Of a stretch of 10,006 bases of DNA, positions 1-7,316 are shown piece after piece (position 1 is the stretch's first letter; the number at the start of each line of letters is the position of its first letter). The notes under the pieces were generated by a model that saw only the letters and a list, made by a program, of their open reading frames with translations, was not told the DNA's origin and did not search any database. The DNA comes from Candidatus Cloacimonadota bacterium (lineage in GTDB: Bacteria; Cloacimonadota; Cloacimonadia; JGIOTU-2), in contig JAGHCS010000107.1 of NCBI GenBank assembly GCA_021160355.1, positions 1-10,006 of the forward strand, written 5' to 3'. The position numbers and the translations under genes are program-made.

Positions 1-76
1 GTATAATCCTTCAGCTCTCTGAAATTGCGGCACCAATGAAATTCCGAATGAGATTTTTTTCTGATATAATTTTACC

Positions 77-105
77 TTGACATATTTTAAAAAAGAAACA
101 CAAAT
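77..105 (+). promoter_or_regulatory. Possible promoter for the beta-helix gene
   Basis: A perfect TTGACA hexamer lies at 77-82. Seventeen bases further on is ACAAAT (100-105), which matches only three of six positions of the sigma70 -10 consensus. The site is about 30 bases from the start codon, which is sensible, but the -10 element is weak. Bases 1-76 hold no gene I can support. Confidence 0.28.
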
Positions 106-134
106 CTCGCAAACAATTAATTGGGCAGGACAAC

Positions 135-1640
135 ATGAAACAAAAGTGCATTTTTTTTATTTTACTTGGCATTACAACCTTTCTTATCCCCCATATAGCA
201 TTGTGCGATACAAATGTATCAGGCAATCAATCCGGGACCTGGACACTGGCAGGTAGCCCCTATTACGTCATTGGTGCAATAACTATTCCTGCCGGAAACT
301 CTCTCATTATAGAACCGGGCGTACTGGTCGAAGTACAGGGAAATTTTAGAATTACTGCTGAAGGATTTATAACAGCACAGGGTACTGAAAGTGATTCAAT
401 AAAATTGTACGGGCAGGGAACTACAACTTGGGAAGGCATTCGACTTGAGGATGAAGTAAATCAAAGCACATTTAGTTATTGTAGAATCTCAAACACCGAT
501 GGCACAAACGGGTATGGAATTCACTCGGTAAATGCACAGGTTGTCATACAAAACTGCTTTTTTGATGATCATAGAAAAGCGGTTCATCTTTCTGCAATGG
601 GTGATGAAAATCCCTCCTATATGGAAATATCGCAATCCTACATAACCACATGTGAACAATGCGGAATACTCATCACTGAAAATTCAAACGCTTTAGTAGA
701 CAACTGTGAAATAACAGCATGTGGGCAGGGAACCTCATATTGGCCCGGAATTCAACTCGCTATCCAAACCTCAACAGGTGAATGCAATCCAACGATCACA
801 AATAACCACATTCACCATAATGATAAGCAAGGTATCACACTTGCAAATATCTATAATTATGGAGAAGTAGCACCCCATGTCGAAAACAATATTATTGAAT
901 ACAACCTTACAGGCATATACCTCTACAACGGGCAGGGCTATTACAAGAATAATGATATATGCAATAATTTTATTGCAGGTGATCCAAATTCAGGTGCCGG
1001 AGTCATGCTTTATGGCTCGGGTACGAACGGTACGTTTGTTCAAAATGAAGTGGCTTTCAACTTTTGCGGTTTCTACTGCATAAATAATGCCACATCGAAT
1101 CTTGGAGATCTTGGCAATTTTAACACGAATGACGATGGTGAAAATAATATACATGACAATATCGATGGGACTGGTACGACCTTTAGTGTGTATAATGCAT
1201 CACCATTAGATATGAAAGCTGAAAATAATTCCTGGGACAGTGACAATTATACTGAAATCGCTCTCACTATTATTGATGGAAACGATAATCCATCATACGG
1301 TATTGTTGATTTTGATCCAATCTATATCGGTGCTGCGCTGGATCCGCAAACTGAAATTGCAGAGTGTAATATAATTGGAAACGCTCCTAACCCTTTTACT
1401 AATTCAACAACTATCTCATTCACTCTTGTATCACAGGCAGATGTCTCGATCGAGATTTTCAATTTGAGGGGTCAAAAAGTGAAGACTACTTTATCTTCAA
1501 CCATAGATAAAGGTACTCATTCTATCGAATGGGATGGAAAGAATGATGTAGGAAAAGGTGTTCCATCTGGAATTTACTTCTATAATTTGAAAGTGAATTG
1601 TGAAGTGACCGATAGTGGGAAGTGTGTGCTATTAAATTAA
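135..1640 (+). CDS. Secreted right-handed beta-helix protein with FlgD-like / T9SS-type C-terminal domain
   Basis: This 501-residue protein is predicted to be exported and surface-attached or released; its substrate is unknown. A signal peptide is visible at residues 1-24: two lysines, a hydrophobic run, then A-L-C before D25. The N-terminal strand region (about 27-85) leads into repeated short turns rich in N, G, I and V with motifs such as NNIIEYN and NNHIHHN (about 90-330), typical of right-handed parallel beta-helix proteins. Residues about 412-501 start with NAPNPF, continue with a strand pattern around IEIFNLRGQKVK, then IEWDGKND and SGIYFYNL, and end in VLLN. This is the FlgD-like Ig fold used as a type IX sorting domain in many FCB bacteria. 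The start has an AGGA five bases upstream. No polysaccharide lyase active site could be identified, so enzymatic function is not claimed. It appears to be a single gene with no obvious link to the downstream operon. Confidence 0.88.
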   Translation: MKQKCIFFILLGITTFLIPHIALCDTNVSGNQSGTWTLAGSPYYVIGAITIPAGNSLIIEPGVLVEVQGNFRITAEGFITAQGTESDSIKLYGQGTTTWEGIRLEDEVNQSTFSYCRISNTDGTNGYGIHSVNAQVVIQNCFFDDHRKAVHLSAMGDENPSYMEISQSYITTCEQCGILITENSNALVDNCEITACGQGTSYWPGIQLAIQTSTGECNPTITNNHIHHNDKQGITLANIYNYGEVAPHVENNIIEYNLTGIYLYNGQGYYKNNDICNNFIAGDPNSGAGVMLYGSGTNGTFVQNEVAFNFCGFYCINNATSNLGDLGNFNTNDDGENNIHDNIDGTGTTFSVYNASPLDMKAENNSWDSDNYTEIALTIIDGNDNPSYGIVDFDPIYIGAALDPQTEIAECNIIGNAPNPFTNSTTISFTLVSQADVSIEIFNLRGQKVKTTLSSTIDKGTHSIEWDGKNDVGKGVPSGIYFYNLKVNCEVTDSGKCVLLN

Positions 1641-1647
1641 AGTTAAT

Positions 1648-1824
1648 TCAGCTACTCTCTAATTTTTTACATTTCTCGATCAGTTTCCTGATATCCGGAG
1701 GGATTTCTCCTCGTTTTCGATACGTATCGATCGCAAGCTGATAAATCTCTTCATCGGTGACATCTAAGTCACTGATAGGTGTTCCGCCTAATCTTCTTAT
1801 AAGCTCGTCTCTTTATTTGCCCAT
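1648..1824 (-). pseudogene. Relic of a small coding sequence, broken by an in-frame stop at codon 4
   Basis: Read on the minus strand from the ATG at 1824-1822, the frame gives M-G-K-stop and then 54 uninterrupted codons to a TGA at 1650-1648. The peptide after the stop is charged, well mixed and helix-like: it includes RDELIRRLGG, ISDLDVTDEEIYQLA, RGEIPPDIRKLIEKC and ends KLESS. It reads like the tail of a real protein rather than a random frame. The blocking codon is TAA inside AAATAAAGA, where one base change (TAA to AAA, CAA or GAA) would restore the frame. A further in-frame stop lies about five codons upstream of the ATG. I do not recognise the family. It could be a decayed small gene, the 3' end of a lost larger gene, or an intact gene that begins after the stop. 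Confidence 0.5.
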
Positions 1825-1878
1825 GTATGCCTTTACGTATCACTGCACAATAAAATAACTCCTGTCAATAAATTATTC

Positions 1879-1907
1879 TTGACACCATAACATCTTTAAG
1901 ATAGGAA
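1879..1907 (+). promoter_or_regulatory. Possible promoter of the phosphatase/STAS operon
   Basis: A perfect TTGACA is present at 1879-1884. Seventeen bases on is TAGGAA (1902-1907), a poor -10 match (three of six). It lies about 50 bases before the first gene of the operon, in the only sizeable gap upstream of that run, so a promoter is expected near here. The assignment rests mainly on the -35-like hexamer and position. Confidence 0.32.
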
Positions 1908-1960
1908 AGTTTTAAATAAACTCGATTAATCAACCAGCAATTTAAGGTTTGTAAAATACG

Positions 1961-4033
1961 ATGAAAATTACTTTGCGCTCTCTTTCTTTCACCACCAAGA
2001 TGCTCCTTCTCATTCTTATCATACTGATGTGTACAACCATTTCATTTATGCTTTTCACCCAATATGAAGTCGAAAAGATCATGTGGAACACTGTTACTGC
2101 TTCGGTCCATGACATGCGGAGACTTATCTCATTGTATGTTGAAAACGAATATCGAGGTTTACTTTTTCATAAAGAATACGCCCTTAATCGCTACAAAGAG
2201 CAGCTTAAAAACGTCACAGGGTTAGTCATTTCAGACATAGATTACTATCACTCGCTTTATGAAAAGGGTGTTCTTTCAGAACAGGATGCAAAAGCATTTG
2301 CCCTCGAAAGCGTTGAGAATTTCCGTTATGGAAATAATGATTATTTTTACATTTATAATACCGATCTTGTGGCAATCTCGCATCCGGATCCACTTATAAA
2401 AGATTCTGATATGACAGAATACCAGGATGTAAAGGGCAACTATCCGCTAAAGATGATCAGGGACAATGTATATAAAACAGGAAGTTGCTTTGAGTCATTC
2501 TGGTATATCCGCCTTAATGAATCAAAACCGGTCGAGAAGCTCACATACAATTACTATTTCAAACCATGGAATTGGATCATCGGTACTGGAGTTTATATCG
2601 ATGACATTGATAAAGATATAGAAAGCAAGCTTGAAGAAATTCTGAGCGAATTTCGGAAAACCTTTTCTAAGATCCGAATCGGTGAAAACGGATATTTTTT
2701 CATTTTCAATAACAACCACATTATTCTTGTTCACCCGACAATGGAAGGCGTTGATTTTGCCGATATACACGAATCTGGAATGGGCATTGAACATTGGGAG
2801 CATCTTGTTGAAGCATCAAAAAATCCCGATACTCCTTACATTTATTTATGGGATAAACCCGGGTATGAGGAGAACTATAAATTCAAAAAAATTGCCTATG
2901 TGGATTTCTTTGAACCGCTAAACTGGTATATCGTCTCTTCATTCTACATTGATGAAATGAAAGAACCTTCGAGGCGAATCTTTCACAGAGAACTTTTTAT
3001 AACACTTGCTGCTTTACTTTTAGGATTTACCGTCACTTTTTTTATTGTACGCCGTTTCACAAAACCGGTAAAAATACTTACCTCACACGCCCGTCAGCTT
3101 ACTGAAAACAATTTTGGAATAACTGACTCCACCGAATTATCCCGGCTCACAAAATTCTCTCATGATGAAATGGGACATCTTGCAGAAACCTTTATCAGCA
3201 TGGAGAGAACCTTACAACAATATATTACAGATCTCAAACTTACTACTGCTGCGAATGAGAAAATTAGAAGTGAACTCAGAATTGCTCATGAGATTCAGAT
3301 GAGTATGCTTTCCAGAACATTTCCTGCTTTCCCCGAGAGAGATGAGATTGATATCTATGCTCTGCTCGAACCTGCAAAAGAAGTTGGCGGTGATCTTTAT
3401 GATTTCTTCTTTATCGACAACGACCACCTCTGTTTTTTAATTGGAGATGTGTCCGATAAAGGTGTGCCTGCAGCTCTTTTCATGGCTCGAAGTAAGAGTC
3501 TGATACGCGCTACTAGCATGTTACTCAAAAAAGGACAAACCGGCATTCCCTCTCCTGCAGAAATTATTTCCGAAGTGAATTTAGAACTCTATCGGGATAA
3601 TGAACACTGTATGTTCCTGACGCTCTTGCTAGGAATTCTTAATGTTACGACCGGACACATTTCACTCACGAATGCTGGACACAATACTCCCTATCTTCTC
3701 AAAGAAAATCAAATAGAATTAATAGAACTTCCCCATAAAACTCCACTTGGCTTGCGGGAGAATATTCAATATACCTCAGAAGAACTGATGCTATCAGACC
3801 GTCAAAGCATATTCCTGTATACAGACGGGATTACTGAAGCAATAAATAAAAAGGATGAACTGTTCGGTGAAAAAAAATTAGAAAAAACTTTACGAATACA
3901 ATCTGATTCAAGCCCAAATGTAGTTCTAAAAATGATAATTAAAGAGGTCCATAAGTTTGCTGATGGGACACCGCAGTCCGATGATATCACCATGCTCGCG
4001 ATCCAGTATTTCAGCAACAAAAGAGAGGAGTAA
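1961..4033 (+). CDS. Membrane-bound SpoIIE/RsbU-type PP2C serine phosphatase with tandem Cache-like sensor domains and HAMP
   Basis: This 690-residue sensor phosphatase probably dephosphorylates the STAS protein encoded next to it, in response to an extracytoplasmic ligand. Domain order: transmembrane helix 14-33; periplasmic region 34-343; second transmembrane helix about 345-364; HAMP-like linker 365-420; a helical stretch; and the SpoIIE phosphatase at about 439-690. The periplasmic part holds two related Cache-like modules. One runs from NDYFYIYN and HPDP (about 126-144) to WNWIIGTGVYID (about 203-214). The other runs from GENGYFFIFN (about 241-250) to LNWYIVSSFYID (about 320-331). Phosphatase signatures are GGDLYDFF (G476), GDVSDKGVPAALFMA (G495), NAGHN (about 571), YTDGITEA (Y620) and DDITML (D674); the metal-binding aspartates D478, D496 and D674 are all present. 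The ribosome site is weak (AAGG 13 bases upstream), yet the transmembrane start fits. It heads the operon and is four bases from the STAS gene. Confidence 0.93.
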   Translation: MKITLRSLSFTTKMLLLILIILMCTTISFMLFTQYEVEKIMWNTVTASVHDMRRLISLYVENEYRGLLFHKEYALNRYKEQLKNVTGLVISDIDYYHSLYEKGVLSEQDAKAFALESVENFRYGNNDYFYIYNTDLVAISHPDPLIKDSDMTEYQDVKGNYPLKMIRDNVYKTGSCFESFWYIRLNESKPVEKLTYNYYFKPWNWIIGTGVYIDDIDKDIESKLEEILSEFRKTFSKIRIGENGYFFIFNNNHIILVHPTMEGVDFADIHESGMGIEHWEHLVEASKNPDTPYIYLWDKPGYEENYKFKKIAYVDFFEPLNWYIVSSFYIDEMKEPSRRIFHRELFITLAALLLGFTVTFFIVRRFTKPVKILTSHARQLTENNFGITDSTELSRLTKFSHDEMGHLAETFISMERTLQQYITDLKLTTAANEKIRSELRIAHEIQMSMLSRTFPAFPERDEIDIYALLEPAKEVGGDLYDFFFIDNDHLCFLIGDVSDKGVPAALFMARSKSLIRATSMLLKKGQTGIPSPAEIISEVNLELYRDNEHCMFLTLLLGILNVTTGHISLTNAGHNTPYLLKENQIELIELPHKTPLGLRENIQYTSEELMLSDRQSIFLYTDGITEAINKKDELFGEKKLEKTLRIQSDSSPNVVLKMIIKEVHKFADGTPQSDDITMLAIQYFSNKREE

Positions 4034-4037
4034 TATT

Positions 4038-4370
4038 ATGCACATCACGACAAATAAGGAAAAAAATATACGCATTATCAGCGTGGATGGAAAGATCGAT
4101 TCCTTCACATCAAAAGATTTTCAAGACAGTCTGATCACACACATCCTTGATGGAGAGTATACTATCCTTATTGATTGCTCAAAACTAGACTATATAAGTA
4201 GTTCCGGCATTCGTGCCTTTTACTATGCTCTTCGCGAGTTAAACAGCAACGGTGTCATCGCACTCTGTTCTGTAAATGATGATATTCTCCATATTCTTGA
4301 ACTTGTTGACTTCCATTCTGATTTCCCGATCTTCAATACAATTGATGAGGCTATGGGGGAATTAAAATAA
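4038..4370 (+). CDS. STAS-domain anti-sigma factor antagonist (RsbV/SpoIIAA-like)
   Basis: This 110-residue cytoplasmic protein is a single STAS domain. In partner switching, such proteins bind and sequester an anti-sigma kinase when unphosphorylated, and are inactivated by phosphorylation of a conserved serine. The N-terminal strands include RIISVDGKIDS. The central motif LDYISSSGIRAF follows a strand ILIDCSKL. By alignment with the D-S-S-G motif of SpoIIAA, the expected phosphosite is Ser55, with the usual aspartate replaced by Ser54, a common variant. The start is set at 4038 because GAGAGGAG lies just upstream, overlapping the end of the phosphatase gene. An earlier in-frame ATG at 3957 would lie deep inside the phosphatase gene and add a tail that no STAS protein needs. 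The neighbouring SpoIIE phosphatase is the obvious partner. No RsbW-like kinase is encoded in the window. Confidence 0.92.
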   Translation: MHITTNKEKNIRIISVDGKIDSFTSKDFQDSLITHILDGEYTILIDCSKLDYISSSGIRAFYYALRELNSNGVIALCSVNDDILHILELVDFHSDFPIFNTIDEAMGELK

Positions 4371-4392
4371 TAAAATTGCCGAAAGGATCAAT

Positions 4393-5595
4393 ATGAAAAA
4401 AATTATAATTCTAAGCCTACTTTTACTCCTTCTCATTTTTGCAGGATGCTCCTCAAAAAAAGACATCACTATTGGTGCACTTCTTTCACTGACTGGTGAT
4501 CTTTCATCATTTGGAACACCTGTGAAAGTCGCGTGTGAAATTGCAGAAAAGGACATCAATTCTTATCTGACATGCATAGGAGAACCCTATTCTTTTAAAA
4601 TCGAATTTGAGGATACCCAGACAAATCCAATAGTAGCACTGGGCAACGCAAAGTTGATGCATTCAAAAGGCATAAAAAGTATTATTGGCATTCAGTCAAG
4701 CTCCGAACTCTCTGCAATCAAACCTTTTGCAGATGAGAATGGCTTGCTTGTCATCAGTACAGAAAGCACCTCGCCAGAACTTGCAATTGAAAACGACTTT
4801 ATTTTTCGTCTCATTCCGGATGATAAACATCAGGCTCTCGCAATAGCAACGTTAATTGAGAGTAAGCAGTATAAGGCAGTGCTGCCATTTTGGCGAAATG
4901 ATGCATGGGGTAAAGGACTCATTAATGCAATGGATGAATATCTTAATAACAGTTCAGTTCAGTTCTCGCAGGGAATTGCCTATGATACTCTATCTGAAAA
5001 TTTTGATGAGTACCTAGCCCGGCTGGATGAGCTTGTAAAAGAGTCTCTGAAAACTTATACATCAGATGAATTATGTATATATTTTCTTGCTTTTGATGAA
5101 ACATCTCCTATTTTTGAAGCACTCTCACAATATCCAAATCTCCTCAACCTGCGCTGGTTTGGCAGCGATGGTACGGCTACGAGCGATTTGATATTAAAAA
5201 ATCAAACCGCAGCTCAGACAGCGATAGACCTAGGTTTTCTCTGTCCGATGTACAGTCCTGATAAAACAGAAAAAGCTCATTTTATAAACCTGCAAATTAC
5301 AAACAAATATAACGAAACTCCATCATCCTATGTTTTAGCCGCATATGATGCTTGCTGGCTGGTTGCACTATCCAGTATGGTTACAAAAAACGAAAAACCA
5401 AAGGAGCTCGCTAATGCTTTCATTCATACTGCAAATTCTTATTATGGAAGCACCGGATGGACTGCGTTAAACAAAGCCGGAGATAGAAAATTCGGCAACT
5501 ACGATTTCTGGGAAATTGAAAAAAAGAACGGTTCTTATGAATGGACATCAAACCTTACATTCAATGAAGAAGAACATACAATAAATACAAATTAG
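4393..5595 (+). CDS. LivK-like (Peripla_BP_6) branched-chain amino-acid-type solute-binding lipoprotein
   Basis: This 400-residue ligand-binding lipoprotein is predicted to be anchored on the outer face of the inner membrane or in the periplasm. Residues 1-18 form a lipoprotein signal peptide ending in FAG before Cys19, the lipid attachment residue. The mature protein begins with the family hallmark IGALLSLTGDLSSFG (about 27-41). A typical Leu/Ile/Val-receptor pattern follows: an internal IIGIQSSSELSAIKPFADE stretch, LVISTESTSP, and a C-terminal TGWTALNKAGDRKFGNYDFW. Length is normal for type I periplasmic binding proteins. AAAGGA lies six bases before the start, and the gap to the STAS gene is 22 bases. 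None of the membrane or ATPase genes (LivHMGF) that normally accompany such proteins are present in this operon. A sensory role with the neighbouring phosphatase is therefore inferred; the ligand is unknown. Confidence 0.9.
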   Translation: MKKIIILSLLLLLLIFAGCSSKKDITIGALLSLTGDLSSFGTPVKVACEIAEKDINSYLTCIGEPYSFKIEFEDTQTNPIVALGNAKLMHSKGIKSIIGIQSSSELSAIKPFADENGLLVISTESTSPELAIENDFIFRLIPDDKHQALAIATLIESKQYKAVLPFWRNDAWGKGLINAMDEYLNNSSVQFSQGIAYDTLSENFDEYLARLDELVKESLKTYTSDELCIYFLAFDETSPIFEALSQYPNLLNLRWFGSDGTATSDLILKNQTAAQTAIDLGFLCPMYSPDKTEKAHFINLQITNKYNETPSSYVLAAYDACWLVALSSMVTKNEKPKELANAFIHTANSYYGSTGWTALNKAGDRKFGNYDFWEIEKKNGSYEWTSNLTFNEEEHTINTN

Positions 5596-5606
5596 AGAGG
5601 TCAAAA

Positions 5607-6275
5607 ATGAGAAAACTATTGCTTGTGTTATTCATATTAATAATGTGTGTTACCACACTCAATGCTGCACCTGTTGAAGGTATGACAATTCTTGAATCTG
5701 TATACAATCTTGTTCAGGAAAGCCTTCTTGTTATGTTTGTATTTTTCCTATTCAGTAAAAGTGAAACCTTCCAAAATATATTTGCCAATAAAGCAACCGT
5801 ATTGGATCATACAAAAACAATAATCCTGTTTGCAATTATCGGCATCTATGGTACTACTCTGGGTATTCCGGTGTTAGGAGCAATATCAAATATTCGTGAC
5901 ACAGCTCCATTTGTCGCAGGTTTTATCGGTGGACCCATAATCGGTATTATAACTGGATTGCTCGCTGGTCTGCACCGTTTTCTTCTGGGTGGGATTACAC
6001 ATCTTCCCTGCTCTCTTGCTACTCTTCTAGCTGGAGTTATAGCAGGATTTTTGTCCAAATCCTTTAAAAAATCTCTATCTTACTGGCTGGCAATAACAGT
6101 TGTAGTGTGCCTTGAGCTTTTCCACATGATACTGATACTTTTGCTCTCAAAGCCCTATTCGCAGTCTATCGCAATTGTTAAAGATATCATGCTTCCAATG
6201 GTTCTATGTAATGCAATCGGGATTTTCATATTTGTATACATTTTACGACATGTAGTAAAATTGAAAAAAGACTAA
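5607..6275 (+). CDS. Stand-alone LytS/YhcK-type 5TM receptor domain protein (5TM-5TMR_LYT)
   Basis: This 222-residue integral membrane protein resembles the sensor half of LytS-type histidine kinases. It begins with a hydrophobic, signal-like helix (about 4-20). Further hydrophobic segments lie at about 34-48, 72-93, 100-122, 130-150, 158-180 and 192-215. The signature loop NIRDTAPF (N95-F102), followed by a glycine-rich GGPIIGIITGLLAGLHRFLLGG stretch and LPCSLATLLAGVIAGF, is the hallmark of the family. In known proteins this domain is joined to a histidine kinase, GGDEF, phosphodiesterase or SpoIIE output. Here the frame ends with a short basic tail (KLKKD) and the next gene starts 14 bases later, so no output domain is attached. 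GAGAGG precedes the start. It lies 11 bases after the LivK-like gene. A role as membrane sensor or as a partner of the adjacent binding proteins is inferred; a small-solute channel function cannot be excluded. Confidence 0.85.
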   Translation: MRKLLLVLFILIMCVTTLNAAPVEGMTILESVYNLVQESLLVMFVFFLFSKSETFQNIFANKATVLDHTKTIILFAIIGIYGTTLGIPVLGAISNIRDTAPFVAGFIGGPIIGIITGLLAGLHRFLLGGITHLPCSLATLLAGVIAGFLSKSFKKSLSYWLAITVVVCLELFHMILILLLSKPYSQSIAIVKDIMLPMVLCNAIGIFIFVYILRHVVKLKKD

Positions 6276-6289
6276 TAGAGGAATTTTAC

Positions 6290-7270
6290 ATGAAAAAGAT
6301 CATCCTTCCTCTAGTTGTCATTGCGATAATAGTAAGCTGTACTCAAACTAAGGTTGAATTCCCGGAAGAACTTATAATTGGTTCAGGCCCTTCCGGTGGG
6401 ACATGGTTCACCTTCGGTAAGCTGCTCGAACAATTGTACTCGGACAAGCTCACAAAAACAGTATCCATACCAGGTGGCGGAGTGAAAAATGTTATTGCTT
6501 TGAATGAAAATGATATTGACCTGGGATTCTCGACTGCTGTTTTGGGTAAAGCAGCAATTGAGGGATACGACCCTTTTAAAACAGCACAGACAAATGTCTC
6601 GTGCATTGGCAATCTGTATAAGCAGTATCTGTATTGTATTGTCCGCACCGAGTATGCTCAAAATAATGATGTGGTTTCTATAGATGACATCTTTATAAAA
6701 AAATTACCCGTCAGACTGGGTGTACTGACTCAGGGTACTGTGAGCGAATATATTACAAAAAATATCCTTATCCAGCTTGGAACTTCATACGAAGACATTG
6801 TCGCGCGTGGAGGAAAAGTAGAATTTGACAACTACACAACAGGAGCAATACATCTTGTGGAAAATGCTATCGACGTATTTATTTTTATGGCATCCTCACC
6901 TGCCGACATCGTGACCGATATGGAAAATGAAATCCGTATTTCCATCCTGCCTTGCTCAAAAGACCTGCGAGACAAAATGCGCTTAAAATTGGGCACAATC
7001 AGCCATGAACTCAAAAAACATACCTACAAATCACTTTTCCACGACACTCACGTCATAGGTGATTACACTGTTCTGCTTGTGAGGAATTCTCTTTCTGCCG
7101 AACAAGTTACCGCACTAGCAAAAACCCTCTTCTCAAATACAAAAGCACTTTCAACCAATGAAAAAGCGATCGAACAAATAGAAGCAAAAAATGCGTTTAC
7201 CAACACGGGATTCCCCCTTCATCCAGGTGCCGAGCAGTATTTTAAAAACTGTGGACTCTGGGATGAGTAA
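6290..7270 (+). CDS. TAXI-family TRAP-type solute-binding lipoprotein
   Basis: This 326-residue extracytoplasmic binding protein belongs to the TAXI group, whose members normally deliver substrates (often dicarboxylates, glutamate or related acids) to a fused TRAP membrane subunit. The lipoprotein signal has a hydrophobic core ending I-V-S before Cys17. Family features are the N-terminal IIGSGPSGGTWFTFGKLL (about 29-46), VSIPGGGVKNVIALNENDIDLGFS (about 59-82), and the later TQGTVSEYI region. Length matches the family. GAGGAATTTT lies just upstream of the ATG, 14 bases after the 5TM gene. No TRAP DctQ/DctM-like permease is encoded here, so it is an orphan binding protein in an operon headed by a sensor phosphatase. 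The ligand cannot be told from sequence alone. Confidence 0.9.
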   Translation: MKKIILPLVVIAIIVSCTQTKVEFPEELIIGSGPSGGTWFTFGKLLEQLYSDKLTKTVSIPGGGVKNVIALNENDIDLGFSTAVLGKAAIEGYDPFKTAQTNVSCIGNLYKQYLYCIVRTEYAQNNDVVSIDDIFIKKLPVRLGVLTQGTVSEYITKNILIQLGTSYEDIVARGGKVEFDNYTTGAIHLVENAIDVFIFMASSPADIVTDMENEIRISILPCSKDLRDKMRLKLGTISHELKKHTYKSLFHDTHVIGDYTVLLVRNSLSAEQVTALAKTLFSNTKALSTNEKAIEQIEAKNAFTNTGFPLHPGAEQYFKNCGLWDE

Positions 7271-7307
7271 ACCAAAAAATATTTCATAATGAATGAATTT
7301 CAAAAAT

Positions 7308-7311
7308 GGAG
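7308..7311 (+). promoter_or_regulatory. Shine-Dalgarno site that fixes the nitroreductase start
   Basis: GGAG followed by AAAGT stands immediately before the ATG at 7317. The alternative in-frame ATG at 7293 is preceded by an AT-rich stretch with no purine-rich site, so 7317 is preferred. Confidence 0.6.
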
Positions 7312-7316
7312 AAAGT

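Noticed and set aside
11..226. Minus-strand frame of 71 codons overlapping the start of the beta-helix gene
   Set aside because: It lies mostly opposite the signal peptide and leader of a well-supported gene, has no ribosome site and no recognisable features.
1444..1455. Palindrome TCTCGATCGAGA
   Set aside because: It lies within a conserved strand of the beta-helix protein's C-terminal domain and is explained by the codons there.
3957..4037. Longer STAS protein starting at an ATG inside the phosphatase gene
   Set aside because: The extra 27 residues are an out-of-frame reading of the phosphatase C-terminus. A strong GAGAGGAG precedes the ATG at 4038, where the STAS fold begins.
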